Below are positions 44,072-52,466 of a stretch of 64,000 bases of DNA, one piece after another. The translations under genes and the position numbers were made by a program. Location: the NCBI RefSeq assembly GCF_000337555.1, contig NZ_AOIO01000029.1, forward strand, positions 44,031 through 108,030. Reading direction: 5' to 3'. The notes below the pieces were generated by a model. The model saw nothing but the letters and a program-made list of their open reading frames with translations. It did not search any database and was not told where the DNA came from. Within the stretch, counting starts at the first letter, position 1. Each line of letters opens with the position of its first letter. The DNA is from Natrialba asiatica DSM 12278. Its GTDB lineage: Archaea > Halobacteriota > Halobacteria > Halobacteriales > Natrialbaceae.

Positions 44072-45067
44072 ATGGGCAGTGTACTCATCTCGATCGACGC
44101 CGAGCTCGCGTGGGGGTTTCACGACCTCGATAAGCCGCCAATGGAGAGGGTGCAGAACGCGCGCTGGGGGTGGCGACGCCTCCTCGAACTCCTCGACGCC
44201 TACGAGGTCCCGGCGACCTGGGGCGTCGTCGGTCACCTCCTGTTAGAACGCTGTGACGGCCGCCACGCCGGTCACCCGGCCGCACGGAACGGCTGGTTCG
44301 ACCGCGACCCCGGCGGCAGGGCTACCAACCGCGACCACTGGTTCGGCATGGACCTCGTCAACGCCGTCCGAGACGCCGATGTCGAGCACGAACTCGGCTG
44401 TCACTCGTTCTCTCACGCGTGCTTCGACCCCGAGGTGACCGACCGCGCCGTCGCCGAGGCTGAACTCGCGGCCTGTCTGACTGCGGCCCGCGATCGAGGC
44501 CTCTCGTTCGACTCGTTTCTCTTCCCGCGAAACGCCATCGGGTATACGGAGCTGCTGGCCGAGTACGAGTTCACCTGCTACCGCGGTCGCTCGCCGGCGC
44601 AGTGGTACGACAGGCCCTGGTTGTATCCGCTCGGCAAGTTTGCAAGTTATACGGCCGGGATGACGCCGCCGCCGCTGGTGACGCCGGAGATCGACGAAAA
44701 CGGCACCGTCAACCTGCCGGGATCGCTGTGTCTGTTCTCGTTCGAGGGACTTGCGCGATCGATCGTCGAGCCGGTCGTCGGCGATCCGGTGGTTCGGAAG
44801 GCCGCACTGGGTATCGACGCTGCGGCGGCGGGTGATGGGATCTGCCATCTCTGGTTGCATCCGAACGATCTGACGACCCCTCGACACGTCGCTCGGCTCC
44901 GGCGGATTCTCGAGATTATCGACGAGCGCCGGCGGGAGTCGGACCTGCGCGTCGAGACGATGCGAGCGGTCGCTCGGCGAACGAAACGACGGGCGGCCGA
45001 CGATCACGGGAGCGAACCGGTGCTCGAGACGACGAAACCAGAACGAAGCGTCCAGCGAATACGGTAG
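44072..45067 (+). CDS. Polysaccharide deacetylase (CE4, NodB-like), first copy
   Basis: The 331-residue enzyme shows NodB-domain motifs: the catalytic Asp in VLISIDAELAWGFHD, a strand VPATWGVVGHLLLE typical of this subfamily, and the metal-binding His-x4-5-His in LGCHSFSHACFDPEV. FLFPRNAIGYTELL and WLHPNDLTTP follow in order. It probably removes acyl groups from a sugar or acts on a related C-N bond. No signal peptide is seen, so it may act on cytoplasmic or lipid-linked intermediates. A different deacetylase lies at 52.5-53.6 kb. Confidence 0.87.
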   Translation: MGSVLISIDAELAWGFHDLDKPPMERVQNARWGWRRLLELLDAYEVPATWGVVGHLLLERCDGRHAGHPAARNGWFDRDPGGRATNRDHWFGMDLVNAVRDADVEHELGCHSFSHACFDPEVTDRAVAEAELAACLTAARDRGLSFDSFLFPRNAIGYTELLAEYEFTCYRGRSPAQWYDRPWLYPLGKFASYTAGMTPPPLVTPEIDENGTVNLPGSLCLFSFEGLARSIVEPVVGDPVVRKAALGIDAAAAGDGICHLWLHPNDLTTPRHVARLRRILEIIDERRRESDLRVETMRAVARRTKRRAADDHGSEPVLETTKPERSVQRIR

Positions 45068-45096
45068 CCGGGAGGCGCTTTAGAAGCGGGTGGTCT

Positions 45097-46116
45097 CTAC
45101 TTCAACGAACCGGCCACGCGCTCGTAAGCCGATTTCGCGAGCGTCATCTCGAGTCCGGAGGACTCGACGACGTAGTACGGCCGGAGGTCGCCGTTGAACT
45201 TGCCCTTGTACTCACAGAGGCGTTCGGTGTTCGCGCCGACGAGATCGTAGCCCGTCACCGACTCGAGTTCGGGATCGGTGACGAGATCGTCGAGGATCAC
45301 GCGGTGGAGGCAGTTGTTGACGCTGACGCGCTCGTAGGAGGCCGTGACGCCGCCCTGCCAGTAGTAGGCCAGGTCGTTCGAGAAGAGGGTGATGATGCCG
45401 CTCTTGTACGTCCCATCGGGCGTTCGTGCGACGTAGACGCGCCAGCGCTCGTCGTCCAGGTTCGAGAGCAGGTCCCGCAGGAAGGGGCGGGTCATCGGCG
45501 CGGTATCGTCGTACTCCTCGTACTGGTCGACGACGTCGTCGTAGATCCGCAGCGCCGCATCGATGCCCTCGGTCTCGATCGAGAGGTCGAGTTCGTCGTA
45601 CCGGCGCATCTCGTTGCGGAGGCTCTTGCTGAACCCCGCCATCGCGTCGTCGAGGTCCTCGCAGCCGTCGAGATCCACGACGTAGGTGAACTGCGGTTCG
45701 ATCGTGAACTCGTTCCAGCCGTACGGCCGCGGATCGGCGTAGCCGAGCGGGCAGGTCATTCGGAACAGCGTCGAGCGCCTGTGCGTTTCGAGGTCCTCGA
45801 GGACACCCTCGGCGAGCGCGGCGTTGATCCGCTCCCACTTGCGCTGTTTGGGACTGTTCGGGTTGATGATCGGCCCGAGCCGCGGGACGCCCAGGGAGAG
45901 CGCCGGCGAGAAGACGGTGCGGCCGACGGACTTTTCGTCGACGAAGACGGGGAGCAATCCGACTGCTTGCTGTCCTTTGAAGGCACCATACAGTCGCAGG
46001 TCACCGCCGGTATGGGCGTCGAGCACGGTGAGTGCGTCCGGATCGTGAAAGACTTCGAAGCCGCGTCGCGGGAGCGCGTCCCCCCACTCCGAGAGGTCGA
46101 GTCGTTCGATTTCCAT
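45097..46116 (-). CDS. FemAB/GNAT-like transferase, second copy
   Basis: The 339-residue protein is a paralogue of the one at 33.2-34.3 kb: FKGQQAVGLLPVFVDEK, VFSPALSLGVPRLGPI, GYADPRPYGWNEFTIEP, TYVVDLDGCEDLD, and the C-terminal GYDLVGANTERLCEYKGKFN. The shared order of motifs shows common ancestry with considerable divergence. It may transfer an amino-acid or acyl group to a glycan. It is convergent with the deacetylase gene (29 bp apart) and precedes no overlapping gene. Confidence 0.8.
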   Translation of the reverse strand: MEIERLDLSEWGDALPRRGFEVFHDPDALTVLDAHTGGDLRLYGAFKGQQAVGLLPVFVDEKSVGRTVFSPALSLGVPRLGPIINPNSPKQRKWERINAALAEGVLEDLETHRRSTLFRMTCPLGYADPRPYGWNEFTIEPQFTYVVDLDGCEDLDDAMAGFSKSLRNEMRRYDELDLSIETEGIDAALRIYDDVVDQYEEYDDTAPMTRPFLRDLLSNLDDERWRVYVARTPDGTYKSGIITLFSNDLAYYWQGGVTASYERVSVNNCLHRVILDDLVTDPELESVTGYDLVGANTERLCEYKGKFNGDLRPYYVVESSGLEMTLAKSAYERVAGSLK

Positions 46117-46254
46117 GTAGGTCCGGCTGCGATGACTGACCGTTTTGTTACCACGTGGTTACCGCCCCGTAACGCGTCCGATCCACGATCCGCACGCTGG
46201 CGGGATCAGTCACCTTCGTCGCCGACGAACTGGCACCGCTTTCCCAGTCACGTC

Positions 46255-47520
46255 TCAGTCCGTCTCGAGCGCAGCCAAAATGCGCCGCCAGTCCGCGCTC
46301 GCCCGGGCCATCGAGAACTCGTCTCGGACCGCGGTCGCGTTCGCCGCGAGGGACGTCCGCAGCTCGGGGTCGTCCAGACAGCGCGCCATCGCCGCGGCGT
46401 ACGTTTCGGGCTCCCGATCCGCGACGACGAGTCCGTTCTCGCCGTCCGTGACGGCGTCCTGAATCGAGCCGACCCGCGGAACGACGGACGCGAGTTCAGT
46501 TGCCATGGCTTCGAGGAGGACGAGCGGGAGTGCATCCCGCTTCGACGTGAGCACGAAGGTCTCCGAGCGGTGGTAGTACGCGAGCGGATCGTCGACCCAG
46601 CCCGCGAGTTCGATCCGGTCGGCCAGCCCCCGAGCCTGAATTTCGGCCGCGACCGACTCGTACAGCGGGCCGTCGCCGACCATCACTGCGCTGAACTCGC
46701 GTCCGGTCGCGTCGAGTTCGGCGGCGGCGGCGACGAATCGGTGGGGGTCCTTTTCGGTGCTGAAGCGGCCGACCCAGACGAAGTCGACCGTTTCGCCGGT
46801 TGTTTCGTTCCTTTCGTCCGTGTCCGCGTCCGCGTCTGCGTCCGTTTCCGCGTCCGAGACCGAGCCCCCGGTCGCGCGATCGGCGGGCGGGCGGTAGGCG
46901 TCCGCGTCGATCGGGTTCGTCAGGCGCTCGATTCGCGCGGGCGGGACGCCACACCGGGCGAGTCGGTCGGCGTGGTCGGAGCCCGGAACCGAGACGACGT
47001 CGAACCGACGGAACAGCCAGCGCACGAGCGGGCCGTACCGCTGTGCGGCGTGATGATCGAGGTCGATACCGATGATCCCGAGGTGTGCCGGATAGCCGTA
47101 GACGGCCTTCAGCGCGAGCGCGTAGCAGCCGTAGGGAAACAGCGAGATCGAGGCGACCGCGTCGTAGTCGTTCCGGTAGCCCTCGTACAGCGCGAGGACG
47201 AAGAGGAGCGCGATGCGAAGGAGGCGGGGACCGACCTGGGGAACCGTGACGTTCCGCGCCGCGTCGACGCCCTCGACGGGAGCGAGCGAGACGAGCGTCG
47301 TTTCGCCGGCCGCGTCCGCGAGCGGTCCGTAGTGACGTTCGTTCTTGTGGGCGAGTCCGGTCACGACGAGAACTCGTCGCGTTTCGGCGATGCCGGGTGC
47401 CGGACGCGGATCGGATGCCGTGTCGGACACGGCGGACTCGCTATTCGCTTCACTGTCCGACGCCGACTCCGACGCCGACGATACCGACTTCGGCGCGCCG
47501 CCGACCGCCCGTCGGCTCAT
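46255..47520 (-). CDS. GT4-type glycosyltransferase
   Basis: This 421-residue protein has a GT-B fold. The N-terminal half contains VLVVTGLAHKNERHYGPLAD and DVVSVPGSDHADRLARCGVP. The C-terminal donor domain has VDFVWVGRFSTEKDPHRFV, the GDGPLYESVAAEIQARGLADR turn and the GT4 E-x7-E-like signature SKRDALPLVLLEAMA, where nucleotide sugar binds. The first 45 residues and a central loop (residues about 225-245) are Asp/Ser/Ala-rich inserts. ATG 47520 overlaps the stop of the upstream gene by 4 bp, so the two are coupled. Confidence 0.9.
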   Translation of the reverse strand: MSRRAVGGAPKSVSSASESASDSEANSESAVSDTASDPRPAPGIAETRRVLVVTGLAHKNERHYGPLADAAGETTLVSLAPVEGVDAARNVTVPQVGPRLLRIALLFVLALYEGYRNDYDAVASISLFPYGCYALALKAVYGYPAHLGIIGIDLDHHAAQRYGPLVRWLFRRFDVVSVPGSDHADRLARCGVPPARIERLTNPIDADAYRPPADRATGGSVSDAETDADADADTDERNETTGETVDFVWVGRFSTEKDPHRFVAAAAELDATGREFSAVMVGDGPLYESVAAEIQARGLADRIELAGWVDDPLAYYHRSETFVLTSKRDALPLVLLEAMATELASVVPRVGSIQDAVTDGENGLVVADREPETYAAAMARCLDDPELRTSLAANATAVRDEFSMARASADWRRILAALETD

Positions 47521-48875
47521 CGCTTCCCGTCGGCCGACTCTCGGTCGTCCACGAGCGCCGTGCGATTCATCCCCCGCGCCGCGGCATCGCTCGCCAGCAT
47601 GAACTCCGAGAGCGCGTAGGCCATCCAGCCCTGACACCACCGCATCAGGGTCACGCGCTTCGTGTGGTGGCGATACTGCCGATAATAAAATCGTCCTTCC
47701 TCGCCCTCGACCCGCAGGTTCGCGAGCACCCACCGGAGGATCCGCTCGGCGAACTCGAGTTCACCTTCGCGCGTGAAGACGAGCATCCCCTGCGTGCTGG
47801 CGTGGATATCGCGGGGATAGGCGTTTCCCTCGTCGAAGTTCGGGGCCCCGTCGAGTTCGAACAGTTCCTCCCGGTAGAACTCGAGCGCGGTCGACAGCGT
47901 GTCGGCGTAGCGCCCGGCGTCGATCGCGTCGCGGTAGCGCTGGAAGGCCTCGATGACGAATCCGTTGTGGTGGCTGTCCATCGAGAGGTGCGACGCTGAA
48001 GCCGGGAGCCGGTAGGGCCAGCCGCCGACGTCGGTCTGGGCCGCTGCGATGTGGTCCAGAATTTTCGTCGCGCGCTCGCGGCACTCGTCGTCGCCGAAGA
48101 ACTCGTAGAGATCGACGAGCATCGCAGCGCCGACGGCGGCCGCATTGATGGTGTAGGAGTCCTCGGGGTGGTTCATGTGGTAGTCGATCTTCGCCCCTTC
48201 GTCGACGTTGCGGTAGTTCAGGTCCTCGACGAGGAAGTCGACCGCCGTTCGGGCGAGATCGGCGTACTCGCTTGTGGCTTCGTCGTGGCGAGCGGCCTGC
48301 AGGAAGGCGCGGACGGCGTAGGCGGTCGAGACGATGTCGGGGTCGCTCGGCACACCCTTGGTATGGAGGTGCTGGATCGGATGGCGGTGGCCGCCGCAGA
48401 AGCCGCTGTAGTCGGTAATTCGCTCGTCGGCGAGCCAGTCCGCCAGTCGGTCGGCCTCGCCGAGCGGATCGCAGGCAGGCGAGACCGCATCGCTCCGTCT
48501 CGCGAGGTCGTGGTAGTTCAGGTTCGCCATCGCGAACAGCGCCGCGCCCTTGTAGTTGCGTTTGCACTCGACCCGGAACAGCGGTCTGACGTCGACGGGC
48601 GTGCGTTTGACGGTCTCCTGAACGACGAGATTGAGCACGCGGTTCTCGAAGGGAAGTGACTGGACGAGCTGGCTGCTCAGTCCGTCGCCGTAGTCCGGCC
48701 CGACGTAGTCGTGTCGCCGGGCGTAGGCGAGCGTTGCATCGAGAACGGGACCGTACTTGCCGAAATCGATCGTTCGCTCCCCGGTGCTCGCCGACGAACC
48801 GCCCGCGGCAGCAACGTCTCTGGGGGTGTCGGACTCGGTCGTCGCGGTTGGGTGGGAACGTCCGTGCGACTGCAT
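47517..48875 (-). CDS. Alpha/alpha-barrel-like protein coupled to a glycosyltransferase
   Basis: The 452-residue product has no signal or membrane segment. Its repeated helical hairpins with conserved aromatic and Gly motifs (YTINAAAVGAAMLVDLYE, AQTDVGGWPYRLPASA, DSHHNGFVIEAFQRYRD) resemble the (alpha/alpha)-barrel of glycan-degrading or epimerising enzymes. Homologues in haloarchaea are often labelled antibiotic ABC transporter permease, which the lack of membrane segments contradicts. HMNHPEDSYTINAA and HHNGF supply possible active-site His/Asp/Glu residues. Coupling to the GT4 gene implies joint work on one glycan. Confidence 0.72.
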   Translation of the reverse strand: MQSHGRSHPTATTESDTPRDVAAAGGSSASTGERTIDFGKYGPVLDATLAYARRHDYVGPDYGDGLSSQLVQSLPFENRVLNLVVQETVKRTPVDVRPLFRVECKRNYKGAALFAMANLNYHDLARRSDAVSPACDPLGEADRLADWLADERITDYSGFCGGHRHPIQHLHTKGVPSDPDIVSTAYAVRAFLQAARHDEATSEYADLARTAVDFLVEDLNYRNVDEGAKIDYHMNHPEDSYTINAAAVGAAMLVDLYEFFGDDECRERATKILDHIAAAQTDVGGWPYRLPASASHLSMDSHHNGFVIEAFQRYRDAIDAGRYADTLSTALEFYREELFELDGAPNFDEGNAYPRDIHASTQGMLVFTREGELEFAERILRWVLANLRVEGEEGRFYYRQYRHHTKRVTLMRWCQGWMAYALSEFMLASDAAARGMNRTALVDDRESADGKR

Positions 48876-49022
48876 CTACTGACTGCTGACCTGTGTGAGC
48901 CATTAGTATCCGCTCACTACCCGGCAGACGGGCCGGACGACGGTACCGGTATCCGACGAGTTCGCCTCGACCGGACAGTCCGTCGAACTGGTATGCAGGT
49001 GATAACAAACCCGGTCGGTGAG

Positions 49023-49043
49023 CCACGTCGGACAGAGACGTGG
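49023..49043. repeat. Inverted repeat just before the DUF354 start
   Basis: CCACGTC (49023-49029) and GACGTGG (49037-49043) are perfect reverse complements with a 7-nt spacer, ending 7 nt before ATG 49051. It could be an operator or a hairpin in the 5' leader. Confidence 0.45.
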
Positions 49044-49050
49044 TCTCCCC

Positions 49051-50166
49051 ATGAACTACCTATTCTTTACGAATACGCCGGCACACGTCCATCTGTACAA
49101 ACACGCAATACGCGAATTGCGCGAGCGTGGCCACGAGGTCCGCATCCTCGCCCGCGAGTACACGTGCACGGTCGAATTGCTCGAATGGTACGACCTGCCC
49201 TACGAGGTCTACGGCTCCTGTGGCACCTCGAAGGGATCGCTGTTGAGTCGGTTGCCGGCCCACTACGCTCGGGCGATCCGCCTCGCCCGTCGATTCGATC
49301 CGGATCTCATCTTCGGCATGGGCGGCTACGCAGCCCACACCGGCGCGTTGCTTCGAACGCCGACGGTGCTGCTCATCGACTCCGAACCCGCGTCGTTCGA
49401 TCACACGATCTCCACGCCGTTCGCTCGCGTCGTCCTCACGCCAAATACGTTCCGCAAGGATCTGGGCGACCACCACTACGTCTTCGCGGGCGTCAAGGAA
49501 TGTGCCTACCTCCATCCGGACATCTACGAGCCCAACTCCTCGGTTCGCGACCGCCTCGGACTCGACGCCGACGAACCATACGCGATCTTGCGGCTCAACG
49601 CGTTCGGCTCCCAGCACGACGTGGGCAAATCGGGGATCACGGGCACCGACCGGCGTCGGATCATCGAGCGGCTGGCCGAGGACGCGACCGTGCTCGTCTC
49701 CGACGAGGGCGGGACGACGAATCTGGAGGGCCTCCCCGCCCGCCCCTTCGACCTCCATCCAGCCCTGCTTCACGACGTGCTCGCGGAGGCCGAGTTGCTG
49801 GTCGCCGACACCCAGACGATGGTCACCGAGGCCGCGATGCTCGGCACGCCCGCGATCCGGTCGAACTCCTTCGTCGGCGACGACGACATGGGTAACTTCG
49901 TCGAACTCGAAAATCAGGGGCTGATCCGCAACGTCTCTTCGGCGGACGAAATCCGCGCCGAGATCGATACCTACCTCGGACCCGATACCGACGAAACGTG
50001 GCGCACACGACGCGACGAGTTCCTCGCGGAGACGGTGAACCTCACCGACGTGATCGTCGATGTCGCGACGGTGGACGGCCACGTCGATGAACTCGAATCA
50101 GTTCGACAGTTCGGGAACCACACGCGACAGGAACCGGCGAGTTCCGTGGGCGTCGGCAGCGACTGA
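49051..50166 (+). CDS. DUF354 family protein, GT-B-like
   Basis: The 371-residue protein belongs to the DUF354 family, distantly related to UDP-N-acetylglucosamine 2-epimerases and GT-B glycosyltransferases. It begins MNYLFFTNTPAHVHLYKHAI, a typical opening (TPAHVHLYK), then RERGHEVRILAREYTC, FDPDLIFGMGGYAAHTGALL and, in the second half, GTPAIRSNSFVGDDDMGNF. The family lies in haloarchaeal glycan loci and its reaction is unproven. The gene is divergent from the alpha/alpha-barrel gene. Confidence 0.85.
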   Translation: MNYLFFTNTPAHVHLYKHAIRELRERGHEVRILAREYTCTVELLEWYDLPYEVYGSCGTSKGSLLSRLPAHYARAIRLARRFDPDLIFGMGGYAAHTGALLRTPTVLLIDSEPASFDHTISTPFARVVLTPNTFRKDLGDHHYVFAGVKECAYLHPDIYEPNSSVRDRLGLDADEPYAILRLNAFGSQHDVGKSGITGTDRRRIIERLAEDATVLVSDEGGTTNLEGLPARPFDLHPALLHDVLAEAELLVADTQTMVTEAAMLGTPAIRSNSFVGDDDMGNFVELENQGLIRNVSSADEIRAEIDTYLGPDTDETWRTRRDEFLAETVNLTDVIVDVATVDGHVDELESVRQFGNHTRQEPASSVGVGSD

Positions 50167-50235
50167 GCGCGGGTTCTTCGATTGCGATCGACGTGTTTTT
50201 CGTCACCCACACAGAGCGTATCGGTAACGCGCTTC

Positions 50236-51099
50236 ATGTCAATTTACCGTTCACGGGCGGGAAAAGCGCGGATGCTAGCGGTCTACGACGCCGCCGCCGA
50301 CCGTCTCGGCGTCGATATCGACGAGCGCCGGGTCGAAACGCGACACGGGTCGACGCACCTTCTCGTTGCAGGGCCGCCGGACGGACCGCCCGTCATCGTC
50401 TTCCACGGCAGCAACGCGACCAATCCGATGACGCTCGCGTGGTACACGGGGCTGGCAGACGACTACCGGCTGATCGCACCGGACACGATCGGACAGCCGG
50501 GAAAGAGCGCGGAGACGCGCGTCGACCCGAACGGGAGCGGCTACGGCGAGTGGACCGTCGATATTCTCGATGCGCTCGACATCGCGTCAGCGTCGATGAT
50601 CGGCACCTCGTACGGCGCTGGAATCGTCCTCCGGACGGCCGCCGTCGCGCCCGAACGGATCGACCGCGCTGCGCTAGTCGTGCCCGCGGGGTTCGGAACG
50701 GGCTCGCTCGCCTCGATACTGCGGGTCGGTCTGCCCGCCGCGCTCTATCGGCTGATCCCTCGCGACCGGCTGTTGGACCGCGTCTGTTCGGCGATGGTCA
50801 CACGACCGGGTTCGAATCCCGTCGTCCGAGACACCATCGCAGCCTCACTGCGATATGTCGACCTCGAACGAGCGTTCCCGCAGGCGACCGCGGCTGAACT
50901 CGAGAGGTTCACCGCACCCGTTACGCTGGTCGTCGCCGAAAACGATCCGTTCTTCCCGCCCGACGAAATCGTTCCTCGCGCCCGTGACCGTCTTCAATCG
51001 CTCTCGCGTGTCGAGTGCATTCCCGGCGAGAAACACATCCTGTCGCCGCCAGCCCAGCGGCGAGTCACCGGCGTTATTCGCGAGTTCTGCAGCGGATAA
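50236..51099 (+). CDS. Alpha/beta hydrolase
   Basis: The 287-residue enzyme has the alpha/beta-hydrolase fold. The oxyanion strand is VIVFHGSNATNP, the nucleophile Ser sits in the elbow MIGTSYGAGIVL, the acid is Asp in VVAENDPFFPPDE and the His is in GEKHILSPP. Its N-terminus (YRSRAGKARMLAVYDAAADR) resembles haloarchaeal alpha/beta hydrolases of unknown substrate. ATG 50236 gives the standard domain start. It follows DUF354 by 69 bp on the same strand. Confidence 0.87.
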   Translation: MSIYRSRAGKARMLAVYDAAADRLGVDIDERRVETRHGSTHLLVAGPPDGPPVIVFHGSNATNPMTLAWYTGLADDYRLIAPDTIGQPGKSAETRVDPNGSGYGEWTVDILDALDIASASMIGTSYGAGIVLRTAAVAPERIDRAALVVPAGFGTGSLASILRVGLPAALYRLIPRDRLLDRVCSAMVTRPGSNPVVRDTIAASLRYVDLERAFPQATAAELERFTAPVTLVVAENDPFFPPDEIVPRARDRLQSLSRVECIPGEKHILSPPAQRRVTGVIREFCSG

Positions 51100-51113
51100 G
51101 AGCGTCTGCGGTG

Positions 51114-52466
51114 CTATTCTCGACGCCGAGTTCGGATCGCCGCGGCCCCGATGAGGGCGACGATCACGCTCAGCGCGACGACCGGACCGAAGCCGGGCAT
51201 CGGCGATTCGGTGATGGTCGACGGTTGCTGTGGCGCGACGGTGAATCCGCCGAGCGACGACACCGACGCGCTGAACTCGTAGCTGTCGCCGGTGGCGTCC
51301 CGGACGGTCGTCTCCGATTCGGCCCAGCCGTCGCCGCCCCGTTCGTAGAGGGCGAGTTCATCGGGCTCGATGCCGCGTTCGTTCAGCAGATCGGCGTCGA
51401 CGCTGAACGTGACCGTCCCGGAGACCTCGCCGAGTTCGTCGTCGCTGGTGACGGAGAGATGGCCGAGCGATTGCACGTCGTCGGGTGACTCCGGCAGGCC
51501 GTCGGGCTGGTTGCTTTCGAACCGAATCGTGCTGTCGGTGTCGAGGCCAGTCGCCTCGATCCCGTCGAACCGAACGCCGTCGGTCGTTCCTGCCGTCGGC
51601 TGGAGGTAGACGGTATCGCCTTCGCTCGCGCCGTCGATCGTCGCGGTGATGCCGTCCCCTTCGGTGTCGGGACCGCTCGTATTGCCGTGGCGCTCGTACG
51701 TGACGGACGGTCCGTCGCAGGTCCCGGTTCGGATCGTCACCGGTTCGTCGAGGGAGGGAAGCGTCGCGCGATCCGGATCGTCGGCGTCGCCCGAGAGCAC
51801 GACCCAGTCCTCGATTTCGCCGCCGTCGTGGAAGTCCGGATCGTACAGCTCGTCCGCGTCAGCGAACTCGGCGTCGTCGTTGAACGCCGGCTGGACGGTT
51901 AGACTGAACGGTCCGTTGAGACCGCCGTTGATCGCGCCCCCATCAGTTCTGCCCTCGGCCCAGATTAACGAGGCCCCGAGCCAGCCGTCGCCGCCGTACC
52001 ATTCGGCCATGTTCGTCTCACCGGTGTAGTTGTCGTCCTGGACCGCCCACGCGCTCTCGTGGGGAACGCCGACAAATTCGAACGTGGCGATGCCGCCGGT
52101 GGTATCGCCGTCGACGCGGTCATTGACGGTGACGAGACTCAGGCCGTCAGTCCCTTCGTGAAGGAAGAGGAGGCTCGTGTTGTCCTCCTGAAGGTCCTGT
52201 GTCCCGTAGGAGCTGTACATTCGATCGGTGTCGTTGGAATGCGTTTCGTGGTTGCGGTAGTCGTAGAACGATTCGACCGTTTCGCCGGTCGAGAGCGGTT
52301 CGATCTGCTGGCAACGGTCACCCTGCTCGACGACGTACGTGTCGGTCGGCGGCGCGTTCACCTGTGAGGAGACACCGGTTTGGCCGCGCTGTTGGGCGAC
52401 CCCGCCGATGCTGGCGCAGACGAGAAGGACGGCGACCGCAAGTACCGGAGCCACTCGCGCGCTCAT
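51114..52466 (-). CDS. Surface protein with PGF-CTERM anchor
   Basis: The 450-residue product has an N-terminal Sec-type signal peptide (VAPVLAVAVLLVCASIGGVA) and a C-terminal sorting region: PMPGFGPVVALSVIVALIGA followed by IRTRRRE. The PGF motif, membrane helix and Arg tail are the PGF-CTERM signature recognised by archaeosortase A, which swaps the tail for a lipid. The ectodomain is Asp-rich with several N-glycosylation sequons (DNTS, DNYT, GNTS). The gene overlaps the deacetylase upstream by 4 bp, so the two are co-expressed. Confidence 0.87.
   Translation of the reverse strand: MSARVAPVLAVAVLLVCASIGGVAQQRGQTGVSSQVNAPPTDTYVVEQGDRCQQIEPLSTGETVESFYDYRNHETHSNDTDRMYSSYGTQDLQEDNTSLLFLHEGTDGLSLVTVNDRVDGDTTGGIATFEFVGVPHESAWAVQDDNYTGETNMAEWYGGDGWLGASLIWAEGRTDGGAINGGLNGPFSLTVQPAFNDDAEFADADELYDPDFHDGGEIEDWVVLSGDADDPDRATLPSLDEPVTIRTGTCDGPSVTYERHGNTSGPDTEGDGITATIDGASEGDTVYLQPTAGTTDGVRFDGIEATGLDTDSTIRFESNQPDGLPESPDDVQSLGHLSVTSDDELGEVSGTVTFSVDADLLNERGIEPDELALYERGGDGWAESETTVRDATGDSYEFSASVSSLGGFTVAPQQPSTITESPMPGFGPVVALSVIVALIGAAAIRTRRRE

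Noticed and set aside
45304..47619. A 771-codon plus-strand open frame
   Set aside because: It runs antisense to the second FemAB-like and the GT4 glycosyltransferase genes, a common effect of high GC and biased codons.
50806..50825. Sequence GGGTTCGAATCCC looks like a tRNA T-arm
   Set aside because: It lies inside the alpha/beta hydrolase coding frame, and no matching acceptor stem, D-arm or anticodon arm surrounds it.
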